Of a stretch of DNA of 64,000 bases, positions 1 through 8,414 are shown one piece after another. The translations under genes were made by a program, and so were the position numbers. The notes beneath the pieces were generated by a model that worked only from the letters and a program-made list of their open reading frames with translations, was not told where the DNA came from and made no database searches. The DNA comes from Arsukibacterium sp. UBA3155 (GTDB lineage: Bacteria; Pseudomonadota; Gammaproteobacteria; Enterobacterales; Alteromonadaceae). Within the stretch, counting starts at the first letter, position 1. Each line of letters begins with the position of its first letter. The stretch spans positions 1 to 64,000 of the forward strand of contig DEYP01000023.1 of NCBI GenBank assembly GCA_002364615.1. Reading direction: 5' to 3'.

Positions 1-190
1 TGGCATTGCGAAACACTTCCCTGTGTTTCGCCCTTCGGGCCGTCGCTATGCAACGTCCAAAACTGCTCCCGGCAGTTTTGTCGCCATGCGAGAGTAGTAC
101 AGTGATGCCGAGGCAAGCTTAGGAATCTTCAGCTGGTCCCGCACGGGCGAGGCTCAGGAAGCGTCGAGCAATGTAGTATACCGCTGGGAG
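1..190. repeat. Structured repeat with a 5S-rRNA-like tail
   Basis: Three hairpins stand in a row: a 9-bp stem at 8-16/23-31, a GCCC-TTC-GGGC hairpin at 30-40 and a 9-bp stem (CAAAACTGC/GCAGTTTTG) at 58-66/72-80. They are followed at 84-97 by CCATGCGAGAGTAG, identical to the 3' arm of enterobacterial 5S rRNA. The rest of a 5S gene is missing. I read it as an intergenic repeat or rRNA-operon-distal remnant rather than a gene; the short open frame through it is probably not coding. Copy number cannot be judged from this window. Confidence 0.4.
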
Positions 191-251
191 GCCAGCCCCG
201 TGGTAGGCCAGCCCTCTTGCAAGCGAGCCCCGCCTGCCCCTAATAAAGCAA

Positions 252-278
252 AAAAGCCCACTCGCAGAGTGGGCTTTT
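252..278. terminator. Bidirectional rho-independent terminator
   Basis: An 11-bp perfect stem (AAAAGCCCACT / AGTGGGCTTTT) with a CGCAG loop and A/T runs on both sides. It lies just past the stop codon of the minus-strand gene at 325 and can serve transcription from either side. Confidence 0.85.
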
Positions 279-324
279 CAATAGCTAAGCATAGGTTTGA
301 TGAAACGCAGGAGATTTACAAAAT

Positions 325-1122
325 TTATCTGCGCTGCAAATTGCCCTGAATATCAAAATGCCATTCCGGTTTGCCGAGCAAATTCAGATAAGTTTTAGCG
401 TTGGCTTCACTAAATACCTGAATAAACTGGTTATGCTGGTCGAGCAATAACAACCAGTTTTTAGGACTTGCTGCAAACTGCTGGTCTGTCAGATAGCTTT
501 GCATTCCCATATATCTTGATGGAATGTTACGCCAACCCTGATCGACCTTATAAATGTAACGCCCCTTATACTCCGGGTGTAAAAAATTGGCTTGTTCCAG
601 CGTACTTAGACTATTACGATCAACAATGCTGACCATTGCAACTGCCTTGCTGCGCTCAAGCAGCTCAGCCGCCTGTTTAACTTTAAGTTGCTGGTTCTGT
701 TTACGCTGGCTTTCAGGGCTCTGTTTGCTGACTTTAACAGGAGTGGCAATTTCTAACGCGAATAACTCCAGTTCATACCTATCTAATATTCGCTGGTAAC
801 CGGCATGATTCGTACAGTCAGTCAGCGTGATATCATCTGGTACGCGCTGCTGAAATTTAGGGTTAGCGTTGACATAACTGATAAATTGCTCGACATCGAG
901 CTGTAGCTGAAGCTGCAACAAGCTATGAAGACGCGTGTTATCAGGCTGCTTGACCATGTATTGCTCAGGGTCCTGCTCATTACACTGGCGGTAAAATTGC
1001 TCAAGAGATGTGCTGTAAGCATAACTGTTTACCGCATACTGCAACGTACGCAATTCTGTCTGGCTGTAACCTGCTGTGCTGCTCATAGCCAGGCTTAATA
1101 ATAAAGGTGCAATCATCGTCAT
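325..1122 (-). CDS. Secreted hypothetical protein
   Basis: 265 aa that I do not recognise. The N-terminus (MTMIAPLLLSLAMSSTAGYS) resembles a short signal peptide, so a periplasmic or outer location is likely. The body has Leu/Gln-rich helices (around residues 65-75) and a charged Lys/Gln-rich stretch near 135-155, followed by a segment rich in aromatic residues. Two cysteines remain in the mature part (near 48 and 103). The start could be either of two ATGs six bases apart; neither has a clear Shine-Dalgarno. The gene stands alone, ending at a terminator and starting about 95 bases downstream of tmcA's end on the same strand. Confidence 0.6.
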   Translation of the reverse strand: MTMIAPLLLSLAMSSTAGYSQTELRTLQYAVNSYAYSTSLEQFYRQCNEQDPEQYMVKQPDNTRLHSLLQLQLQLDVEQFISYVNANPKFQQRVPDDITLTDCTNHAGYQRILDRYELELFALEIATPVKVSKQSPESQRKQNQQLKVKQAAELLERSKAVAMVSIVDRNSLSTLEQANFLHPEYKGRYIYKVDQGWRNIPSRYMGMQSYLTDQQFAASPKNWLLLLDQHNQFIQVFSEANAKTYLNLLGKPEWHFDIQGNLQRR

Positions 1123-1217
1123 AGAAGGGTTGAACTATCAGCATTAAATGAAAAAATCGCCGAACATTAGCACTTTTCTCAGCGTTAAAACAGTGTTAGT
1201 GGCAGGACCAGTTTCAA

Positions 1218-3281
1218 CTAATCGCAAATACCCTGGCGCATAACATTAATACATGCTGCTTTACCTGCCAGGTTAAACCGCTGGCTGATCTGCTGCCAGC
1301 TTTGCTTTTGCCATAAGCGTGCTGCCAAAACGCTGGCCGAAGCAACATCGGTTCGCTGAAAATTAAGATTAAACCAGTTTAATAACACACCAGCGACCAG
1401 CTCGTAAGGGCGCTGGCCAGCAGTAAATAGTTGCAGCTGGGTCATCTCGGTTTCGCTCATTGCGCGGCCAGCTGGTTTAATTAATTTACGCAGTACTTTG
1501 AAATCCAGCGTTGCAGGATACTCTGGCAGGCAATGGTACAGCTGCTCTCCAAACGCGTCGGATAACATTTCAGCAATGTCCTTATTCGCTAAAAGAGGTT
1601 GTATCATCAGCAGTGACGGTTCACTGCTGGCGTTGTCGGCAAAATGGCTAAGCCTGATCGGAATATAGTGTGCCTGCTGCCAGAATGCCAACAGCGTCGG
1701 GCTTACCCCATAGCTGGTACCCAGCCAGTTAACACCTTGATGTTTCAAGCTGCTGGCCAGCTCCGCTAACAATAGACTGCCAAGTCCCTGGCGTTGCAGG
1801 CTTTGCTCAACGGTAATTCGCATTACCCGAACCAAGCGCTCAGTGGCAAGATGTGGTTGTGCTAAATGAAACGCCAGGCTTTGTGCCAGTAAATGACCCT
1901 GTACCCGTCGTTTTCCCTGATAAATTTGCTGGCAAAGTTCTGGCTCCAACTCGCCCTCATGGCTGAGTAAAGCGCAGGCTAACAGCTGCTCATGTTGATA
2001 GATCGCAAACACACTAAGCTTAGGGTTATCAAGCAATGCGGCCAGATCTTTTATCTGAGTCTGGTAATGGGCCTGGCTAAGCAGGTGAAATACTGCCGCC
2101 AGTTGCACAGGTGCTGCCAGCCAGTCTTCGGCCTGAAACTGTCGCAATTGCACCGGCTCATCTGGCTGATAGCGTGGCGCTATTAAAGGCTGTCGCAGCA
2201 AGAAGCTTTGAAAAATAAGCTGCTCCAGCGGATCATGCTGCTGATAACGAACCGGCTCTGTCAGCTGTAACCGTTTCCACCCGGGTTGGGTTTGTTCAAG
2301 ATAGTGTTGAAAACGCAACTGAAAGCCACGCCCGGTGCCTTCATAACCATGTTCGGTAGTGGCAAACACAACTCTGCTGTAGTTGTCGGCAAGTTGTTTT
2401 AAAACGGTGGTGGGCAGGGCAGCAGCTTCATCTACAAGCAGTAGATCTAAATCTGGTTTTTCTGACAATAACTGGTCAACCGGAATAAAGTACAAGCCCG
2501 GCGTATCTGACACTTGCTGCTGATAATGGTTGATTGCGGTATTGGCAGCATGTGGACTGGCGGCGGTGATGGCCAGTCGTTTTTTTCCTTGCTTTACCAG
2601 TAACGCTGCAGCCAGCCCCAGCGCAGCAGACTTACCGCGGCCCCGGTCTGCAACCAGCACCAGTGGCCGCTTACGATGGCCGGACACCACTTTTACTATT
2701 GCCGCTACGGCGTGCTGTTGCCCGTTGCTGGCATAAGGTGCTGCAACAGCGCTCGGCGCGATATAATCGGGTAAGGTGAGCTGCCTGCGGGTATCGAGCT
2801 TATTATCGTGCAGAATAAGGTTTAACAAGGGGCCGTTTGCCAGTTGCGCTAACCAGAAGCGGGTAAATTGACCCTGATAATGTTGCGGGTTTAATGGATA
2901 AGGCAATAATGCACTGTGGCCCGGGTTTGGCTGCTGGCACCACTGTGTATCGGGTGGCGCCAATAATAGCCACAAGCCACCTGCTTTTAAGCAACCGGCG
3001 CTGGCAGCAATAAGATCGGCATTAAATCCATTAAAGGCGTTAATGATCAGCATATCGCATTCGCTGCCAAGTAGCTGATAATTATGGCCGGCTTGCAAAG
3101 CCGTGCTGTTAACCGGGGCGTGGTCGCCCAGCCAATACAGTTTTTCTGGCTGTAATTGCGCCACTAAGGCCAGAACCTGCTGCAACAGTGGCCCCGCATC
3201 GCCTTGCAGCAATACCGGCAACCGACAATGTCGAGTTGCTGCTTGCGTCAGTAGCGGCTGCAAATAGTCAGCTAACGGCAT
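1218..3281 (-). CDS. tmcA: tRNA(Met) cytidine acetyltransferase TmcA
   Basis: Makes N4-acetylcytidine at the wobble position of elongator tRNA-Met using acetyl-CoA and ATP. The order of domains matches the family: an N-terminal DUF1726-like part, a RecD-like helicase domain with a Walker A (ADRGRGKS) and Walker B (VDEAAALP), a GNAT acetyltransferase part (RVMRITVEQSLQRQGLGS) and a C-terminal tRNA-binding part. I start it at ATG 3281, one base after the uvrD stop, because this fits the E. coli N-terminus (687 aa against 671). An in-frame ATG at 3308 would overlap uvrD by 26 bases; neither start has a good ribosome site. Probably co-transcribed and coupled with uvrD. Confidence 0.92.
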   Translation of the reverse strand: MPLADYLQPLLTQAATRHCRLPVLLQGDAGPLLQQVLALVAQLQPEKLYWLGDHAPVNSTALQAGHNYQLLGSECDMLIINAFNGFNADLIAASAGCLKAGGLWLLLAPPDTQWCQQPNPGHSALLPYPLNPQHYQGQFTRFWLAQLANGPLLNLILHDNKLDTRRQLTLPDYIAPSAVAAPYASNGQQHAVAAIVKVVSGHRKRPLVLVADRGRGKSAALGLAAALLVKQGKKRLAITAASPHAANTAINHYQQQVSDTPGLYFIPVDQLLSEKPDLDLLLVDEAAALPTTVLKQLADNYSRVVFATTEHGYEGTGRGFQLRFQHYLEQTQPGWKRLQLTEPVRYQQHDPLEQLIFQSFLLRQPLIAPRYQPDEPVQLRQFQAEDWLAAPVQLAAVFHLLSQAHYQTQIKDLAALLDNPKLSVFAIYQHEQLLACALLSHEGELEPELCQQIYQGKRRVQGHLLAQSLAFHLAQPHLATERLVRVMRITVEQSLQRQGLGSLLLAELASSLKHQGVNWLGTSYGVSPTLLAFWQQAHYIPIRLSHFADNASSEPSLLMIQPLLANKDIAEMLSDAFGEQLYHCLPEYPATLDFKVLRKLIKPAGRAMSETEMTQLQLFTAGQRPYELVAGVLLNWFNLNFQRTDVASASVLAARLWQKQSWQQISQRFNLAGKAACINVMRQGICD

Positions 3282-3282
3282 T

Positions 3283-5454
3283 TTAGCCAACAGCCTGCAG
3301 TCTGGCATAGGCTGTCATCAGCCATTTACTACCAAGCTGATCAAAATTAACCTGAATGCGCGATTGCGGGCCAACCCCCTCATAATTAAGAACTGTGCCT
3401 TCACCAAACTTTTCATGCAGCACCCGCTGGCCTAAATTAAAACCGGTATTTTCAAATGCGACATGGCTGGCGGCGCTACCAAAACGGTTAGACTGCGCAG
3501 GCCGGCTAACCTGGGTGGTTAAACGAATTTCTTCCAGGTATTCCGCCGGGATCTCCCGGATAAACCGTGACGCTTTATGGTATTGCTCCTGACCATATAA
3601 ACGGCGACTTTCAGCATGGCATAAATACAGCTTTTGCATGGCGCGCGTCATACCGACATAACATAGCCGGCGTTCCTCCTCAAGCCTCGTCGGGTCATCA
3701 CCACTTTGCTGGCTGGGGAACATGCCTTCTTCTAAACCACAAATAAACACCAGCGGGAACTCGAGGCCTTTGGCACTGTGCAAGGTCATCAGTTGCACCG
3801 CGTCTGAGTGCTCTTCCGCCTGATAATCGCCCGCTTCCAGCGCAGCCTGGGATAAAAACGCGGCCAGCGGCGTCATATCCTCAACGGTATTGCTGTTAAA
3901 GTTCTGGCAGGCGGTTACTAACTCGTTTAAGTTTTCTATCCGGGTTTGCGCTTTCTCGCCCTTTTCAGCCTGATACATGGCATACAAACCGGATTGTTTA
4001 ATAATATGCTCGGCCTGTTCAAACAGGGGTAAGTCGGTCAGCTCCTGTTCCAGGCGGTCAACTAATTGCATAAACTGCTCTATGGCATTAGCCGCGCGGC
4101 CACTAAGTTGCTTTTGTTGTAACATCTGCTGCAATGCTTGCCACAGGGTTTGCTGTTCACTGCGGGCATGCAGCCGAACTTTGTTCATGGTGGTATCACC
4201 AATGCCACGGGCCGGAGTGTTAATAATCCGCTCCATCGCCGCATCGTCCTGGCGGTTGCTGATCAGCCGTAAGTAAGCCAGCGCATCTTTAATTTCCTGG
4301 CGCTCATAGAAGCGAAGTCCACCATAGATGCGATAGTGCAGGCCTTCCTGAATTAAGGCTTCTTCTAATACCCGTGACTGGGCATTATTCCGGTATAAAA
4401 TCGCGCTCTCGGTTAAGCTGCCGCCCTGGTTATGCCAGCTGCGAATGCGGCTGACAATAAAGCGCGCTTCGTCCAGTTCGTTAAAGGCGGTATACAGTGA
4501 AATGGCTTCGCCTTCGCTATCTTCCGTCCATAAGTCTTTACCCAGCCGGCCGCTGTTATTGGCGATAACCGCATTAGCGGCTTTTAAAATAGTGGCAGTT
4601 GAGCGGTAGTTTTGTTCCAGCCGAATGGTTTCAGCACCATCGAAATCACGTAAAAATTGCTGAATATTTTCTACCCTTGCCCCACGCCAGCCATAAATAG
4701 ATTGATCATCATCGCCAACTATCATTACCTTGGCCGCCGTACCAGCCAGCAAGCGCAACCAGTTATACTGAATAGCATTGGTATCCTGAAACTCGTCTAC
4801 CAGAATATGGCGGAACCGTTGCTGATAATGACCCCGCACATCGGCGTGGTTTTTCAGTAGCTCAAAGCTGCGTAGCAGTATTTCGGCGAAGTCCACAAGG
4901 CCTGCGCGATCACACATTTCCTGATACGCCGCATAAATTTTAACCATTTGCTGCAGGCTGAAATCGCCGCCGGCGTCAATCATACCCGGGCGCTGACCAT
5001 CGTCTTTGCGGCCATTAATAAACCATTGTATTTGTTTAGCCGGCCAGTGTTTCTCATCCAGGTTTAACGCTTTTAATACCCGCTTCACCAGGCGGTACTG
5101 ATCGTCTGAGTCGATGATCTGAAAACCCTGCGGCAAACCAGCCTGTTGATAATGCGCCCGTAACATGCGGTGCGACAAGCCATGAAAGGTACCCATCCAC
5201 AGGTTATTCAAGCTTACGCCAATAGTGCTTTCTATCCGGCCGCGCATTTCCTGTGCCGCTTTATTGGTAAACGTCACCGCCAATAAGCTGTAGGGTGCGA
5301 CGGTCTCCACCTGCATTAACCAGGCTAAACGATGCACCAGAACCCGGGTTTTACCACTACCGGCACCGGCTAAAATCAGCATATGCTGCGCCGGAGCCGC
5401 CACCGCGTCACGTTGTTTATCGTTTAAACCATCCAGCAGGTTGGATACATCCAT
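3283..5454 (-). CDS. uvrD: DNA helicase II UvrD
   Basis: SF1A 3'-5' helicase of nucleotide excision and mismatch repair. 723 aa from the ATG at 5454 (MDVSNLLDGLNDKQRDAV), nearly the E. coli start; an ATG two codons upstream also exists. Visible motifs: Walker A AGAGSGKT at about 29-36, VDEFQDTN (motif II), GDDDQSIYGWRGA (III), QNYRST, VQLMTLHSAKGLEF (V) and CYVGMTRA (VI). The C-terminal Tudor-like tail (GQRVLHEKFGEGTVLNYEG) contacts RNA polymerase in the family. It belongs to the E. coli-like dapF-xerC-yigB-uvrD block but is now separated from yigB by an inserted region. Confidence 0.97.
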   Translation of the reverse strand: MDVSNLLDGLNDKQRDAVAAPAQHMLILAGAGSGKTRVLVHRLAWLMQVETVAPYSLLAVTFTNKAAQEMRGRIESTIGVSLNNLWMGTFHGLSHRMLRAHYQQAGLPQGFQIIDSDDQYRLVKRVLKALNLDEKHWPAKQIQWFINGRKDDGQRPGMIDAGGDFSLQQMVKIYAAYQEMCDRAGLVDFAEILLRSFELLKNHADVRGHYQQRFRHILVDEFQDTNAIQYNWLRLLAGTAAKVMIVGDDDQSIYGWRGARVENIQQFLRDFDGAETIRLEQNYRSTATILKAANAVIANNSGRLGKDLWTEDSEGEAISLYTAFNELDEARFIVSRIRSWHNQGGSLTESAILYRNNAQSRVLEEALIQEGLHYRIYGGLRFYERQEIKDALAYLRLISNRQDDAAMERIINTPARGIGDTTMNKVRLHARSEQQTLWQALQQMLQQKQLSGRAANAIEQFMQLVDRLEQELTDLPLFEQAEHIIKQSGLYAMYQAEKGEKAQTRIENLNELVTACQNFNSNTVEDMTPLAAFLSQAALEAGDYQAEEHSDAVQLMTLHSAKGLEFPLVFICGLEEGMFPSQQSGDDPTRLEEERRLCYVGMTRAMQKLYLCHAESRRLYGQEQYHKASRFIREIPAEYLEEIRLTTQVSRPAQSNRFGSAASHVAFENTGFNLGQRVLHEKFGEGTVLNYEGVGPQSRIQVNFDQLGSKWLMTAYARLQAVG

Positions 5455-5643
5455 CAGCACATCTCAGTAAACCATTTGCGGCCATTATAACAGCCCTGCG
5501 GTAAGCGCCAAGTAAAGCGATAGAATTAGTGGATAAATAACCAGTATCTTGGCTAGTTATTTCATTGTCTCTGAACAAAAAGCTGGTATTTATTTCAGGG
5601 ACTGGTTATCTTTTGCTTAAAAAATAAGCGCAAAGACGACAGC

Positions 5644-6393
5644 ATGCCGTATAAATTAATTTTTAGTCTTGCAGGTATGGTGGCTTTAGCGGTGGTTTTG
5701 CTGTCGCTGGCGATCGGCGGTGAAAACCAACCGGTAACCGGTACGGCGCACAAACAAATTAGCGTTGAACTACCGCTTGATATGACACTTAACCGGTTTG
5801 CCGATACAGTGCCTGCCAGTTGCCGGCAAAGTAGTGAGTTATTGGCTATCGAGCATACTTTCGATACCACCAGACTGAGTCAATTAAATGTGGCAATGCA
5901 AACATTGCATAACAAAACTGCCGATTCTTTCTGGCAACCGCTGGCTGATGTATTTAAACCTAAGTCGATTTGGCTTAACCCTGCCGATTTCACGGTTGGC
6001 TACTCTGGGCATGCAGTTGAGGTGAATCGACAGGTTAAACGTATTGTTGTGAACTACCCTGAGCGGGATAACAACAGCAGCGTTTATTTGAGTTATGACC
6101 TGCTGATATCAGCTGCGGGCAAGGTAGACGTTATTGCCAATAAATTAGCTGAAAAACACAGTCTGACTATTCCGGTTGAGCTAATTAAAGATAAAACCTT
6201 CATTGGTGTAACTAAGCCACTCCATGGCGGTCGAGTTTCGGATTGCGCAGTAACACTACTACCATTTTTGTTGCCGGAACTTAGCTGGCGCACTGCGCTA
6301 GTGCCTGATAAGTCTTATTGCCTGCTCCATGGTTTGCACGATACTAAGGCCGTTATCGATTTTTATATCAACTGTCCTCAGTTACCAGGGTAA
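5644..6393 (+). CDS. Membrane-anchored hypothetical protein
   Basis: 249 aa, family not recognised. An uncleaved anchor or signal peptide spans about residues 4-25 (LIFSLAGMVALAVVLLSLAI), followed by a periplasmic domain with five cysteines, one near residue 60 and four in the last third. It lies convergent to yigB. Its TAA stop is the first triplet of the left 60-bp direct repeat, so the gene ends exactly at the junction of the mini-island. The ribosome site is weak. Confidence 0.6.
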   Translation: MPYKLIFSLAGMVALAVVLLSLAIGGENQPVTGTAHKQISVELPLDMTLNRFADTVPASCRQSSELLAIEHTFDTTRLSQLNVAMQTLHNKTADSFWQPLADVFKPKSIWLNPADFTVGYSGHAVEVNRQVKRIVVNYPERDNNSSVYLSYDLLISAAGKVDVIANKLAEKHSLTIPVELIKDKTFIGVTKPLHGGRVSDCAVTLLPFLLPELSWRTALVPDKSYCLLHGLHDTKAVIDFYINCPQLPG

Positions 6394-6450
6394 TTAACTG
6401 CTGCACATCAGTCAGCCGGATATGCGGCAATACGTTTACCGGTTGCTGAT
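6391..6450. repeat. Left direct repeat: duplicated yigB 3' end
   Basis: Bases 6391-6430 are identical to 7727-7766 and the following 20 bases match at 15 positions, so 55 of 60 are the same as 7727-7786. The right copy is the last coding part of yigB. Read on the minus strand, this left copy continues in frame to a different end (QQLITLVTEDS then stop at 6368), probably the original yigB terminus. Confidence 0.9.
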
Positions 6451-6535
6451 CTCTGTTCTGGGCAGGCTCTAAAACTACGTTTTGAGATTTCAGAACTCAC
6501 AAGCATTTTCTAAAACCCATATAACTAATAAATAG

Positions 6536-6565
6536 TTGACCTAAGAAAATGGGGGGGGGTATTAT
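6536..6565 (+). promoter_or_regulatory. Sigma-70 promoter with a G9 tract in its spacer
   Basis: A -35 box TTGACC (6536-6541) and a -10 box TATTAT (6560-6565) are 18 bases apart, and the spacer ends in nine G (6551-6559). Slippage to eight G would give the optimal 17-base spacing. Promoters of this build drive phase variation in Neisseria (porA, opc). The start of transcription would be near 6572, about 120 bases before the gene at 6695. Confidence 0.6.
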
Positions 6566-6694
6566 TATTTATCAATAATTACTTTTAATTAACATTCTGC
6601 TCGATTTTAAGTGTCAGTAGTCCATGTTTGGTTATAAGAAAGGATTTAATCTACAAATATCTATTAATCAGAAATACGTCAAGGAACGAAGAAA

Positions 6695-7609
6695 ATGAAT
6701 TATTTGAGACAATATTTAATTGCTTTAATTTTATTCGGTATTACAGCGATTAGTCAGGATGCTAAGGCTGCAACCGACCCGTGTTTTTACTCAAAAAATC
6801 AGTCTGCCAGTAATTGTCGGCATTATGCCTATGATAGCCTCGAGGTGTACTTCCGCGATGCTGATAATCTGGAGCAAAAAGTCATTGCTAAAAGAGTAAA
6901 GTCAAAAAGCACTCAGCAGTTGCTTCATGTCAACTATGATTTTCAAGCTGTTTGTAATGGCACCTGTATTGATCAGAACACATTGGCTGGTGAAATATTA
7001 TGGGCATTTCGCAATGCAATAGTTGAAAACAGACTATATGTTAAAGAAATAATAGATATACACTGCGACCCGACAATGGAAGTGTGCTGTGATGATACTG
7101 GTTGTAATCAAATCTATGGTGTAAATGACACGCAAGACAAAAGCCATACATCAAAGCCGAAAGCTGGTGTTAAATCAGAGCCTATAACCCTGGCAGGAAA
7201 GAAGAGTAAGAAGGTTGACCGGGCCATTCAAAACACCGAAGCAATAACAAACATTATGGATAATGTAGTCCGCAATAGCAGAAACCCGGCTGATTTTACA
7301 GAAAAATGTACGACGGAAGTGTTTGTTGATATGCCAGCTTTCAGTTACTCACCTTTGGGTACCGGTAATTATAAGGTCTGTAAATTAGAAACTAGCGGCT
7401 ATTGTGAACCGATTGAAGGTTATTTAACAGAGTATGAAAACAGTGGATTTGCAGAGTTTAAACATACCCAAGGGCAAATATTCAACGAGCAATTACGCTC
7501 TTTTGTGAGTGAGTTTTTCATGCAGCAGCGTGGAATGTTTTGTAATCAAAACATGTCTTGCGATGCGATAGGTAATTGTACTGTCAGAATGACCTGTCAA
7601 AGATATTGA
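6695..7609 (+). CDS. Secreted cysteine-rich orphan protein
   Basis: 304 aa, family not recognised. A typical signal peptide ends with DAKA before residue 26. The mature part has 15 cysteines, including VCNGTC, MEVCCDDTGC and the C-terminal cluster FCNQNMSCDAIGNCTVRMTC, which suggests a disulfide-stabilised extracellular or periplasmic protein. A good ribosome site AAGGAA (6681-6686) sits 8 bases before the ATG. It is the only gene on the mini-island, its codon use leans to A/T, and its promoter spacer contains nine G. A surface or secreted effector whose expression varies is possible; no catalytic motif was seen. Confidence 0.75.
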   Translation: MNYLRQYLIALILFGITAISQDAKAATDPCFYSKNQSASNCRHYAYDSLEVYFRDADNLEQKVIAKRVKSKSTQQLLHVNYDFQAVCNGTCIDQNTLAGEILWAFRNAIVENRLYVKEIIDIHCDPTMEVCCDDTGCNQIYGVNDTQDKSHTSKPKAGVKSEPITLAGKKSKKVDRAIQNTEAITNIMDNVVRNSRNPADFTEKCTTEVFVDMPAFSYSPLGTGNYKVCKLETSGYCEPIEGYLTEYENSGFAEFKHTQGQIFNEQLRSFVSEFFMQQRGMFCNQNMSCDAIGNCTVRMTCQRY

Positions 7610-7709
7610 AGGAAATGTTATCCTTTTTCATAAATAATTAGCCAAAAATAGTCAGGGTTAATTGGTGTTATAAAGGAGTACTATTTGATAGGTAAATTTA
7701 AAAAACTCA

Positions 7710-8414
7710 CTAATGTGGAAGGAAGTTAATTAACTGCTGCACATCAGTCAGCCGGATATGCGGCAAGGTGCTTACCGCTTGCTGATGGTGATCGAGCCAG
7801 GCAGCCTGGCAGCCGGCGGCTAAGGCGCCCATTACATCGGCGCGGTGACTATCACCAATATGCAGAATTTGCGAAGGAGCCAGCTTCAGTCGCTGTGCTG
7901 CCGCCTGAAACATATCCGGATAGGGTTTCATTTTTCCGGCGGGCCCGGCCTGCAGGCTGAATTCAAATAGCTCGCCTAAGCCCATTTTATTAATACAGGC
8001 ATTGCCATTAGTAATAGCAATTAGCCGGTACTGTGTCGAAAGGGCAGTGAGTAAATCATTCACCTCGGCAGTTAAACTGATTTTAGTGCGGGCATCTAAA
8101 AAAGCATCATAGCCTTGCTGAGCAACCACTTTGGCTTCATCAGTGGCGATACCCAGTTCCAGCAAACCGGCTTCAATGCCAAGCAGGCGCCAGCGGCCGA
8201 TATCGTGCCGAAGTTCCGGTTCAATTTTCGCCAGCTTTAAGCGATGTTGCCACCAGAAATCACTATCTTTACCCTTACTCGCCGGTGCATGTTTAAGCAA
8301 CGCGTCAAGCATCGCCTGCTCTGCTGCAGCGATCACCGGTTTGTTGTCATATAAGGTGTCATCTAAATCAAAAGATAGCGCTTTAATAGGGCTGAGCGCT
8401 TTATAAATATGCAT
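7710..8414 (-). CDS. yigB: HAD-family phosphatase YigB
   Basis: HAD hydrolase resembling E. coli YigB, which dephosphorylates the riboflavin precursor 5-amino-6-(5-phospho-D-ribitylamino)uracil and FMN. 234 aa. The nucleophile motif DLDDT is at 16-20 (ALSFDLDDTLYDN is close to E. coli), ITNG is motif II and GDSHRADVMGA motif IV. Start ATG 8414 has GTGAGAAG just upstream; an in-frame GTG at 8426 also exists. It overlaps the end of the M14 peptidase gene by 14 bases. Its last codons (NFLPH) come from the right repeat of the mini-island, and an older 3' end survives at 6368-6450. Confidence 0.88.
   Translation of the reverse strand: MHIYKALSPIKALSFDLDDTLYDNKPVIAAAEQAMLDALLKHAPASKGKDSDFWWQHRLKLAKIEPELRHDIGRWRLLGIEAGLLELGIATDEAKVVAQQGYDAFLDARTKISLTAEVNDLLTALSTQYRLIAITNGNACINKMGLGELFEFSLQAGPAGKMKPYPDMFQAAAQRLKLAPSQILHIGDSHRADVMGALAAGCQAAWLDHHQQAVSTLPHIRLTDVQQLINFLPH
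7727..7786. repeat. Right direct repeat: current yigB 3' end
   Basis: The partner of 6391-6450: the first 40 bases are identical and 55 of 60 match overall. This copy is in use as the C-terminal codons of yigB (HIRLTDVQQLIN). The five differences cluster in the part most distant from the junction, as expected if the left copy has drifted. Confidence 0.9.

Larger units (their letters stand above)
6391..7726. mobile_element. Putative 1.3-kb mini-island at the 3' end of yigB
   Basis: The segment is bounded by direct repeats of the yigB 3' end and is visibly richer in A and T than its surroundings. It carries one gene (6695-7609) with its own promoter. Duplication of a gene's 3' end with restoration of its frame is the usual mark of site-specific integration, but no integrase or inverted repeat is present, so the mechanism is open: a gene-cassette-like insertion, a deletion derivative of a larger island, or illegitimate recombination. 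Confidence 0.6.

Noticed and set aside
84-97. 5S rRNA gene
   Set aside because: Only the 3' arm motif is present; the remainder of the molecule cannot be found in the preceding 83 bases.
5583-5598. LexA-like CTG-N10-CAG upstream of uvrD and the 5644 gene
   Set aside because: Only the outer CTG and CAG fit; the inner bases depart from the consensus at most places, and it is 129 bases from the uvrD start.
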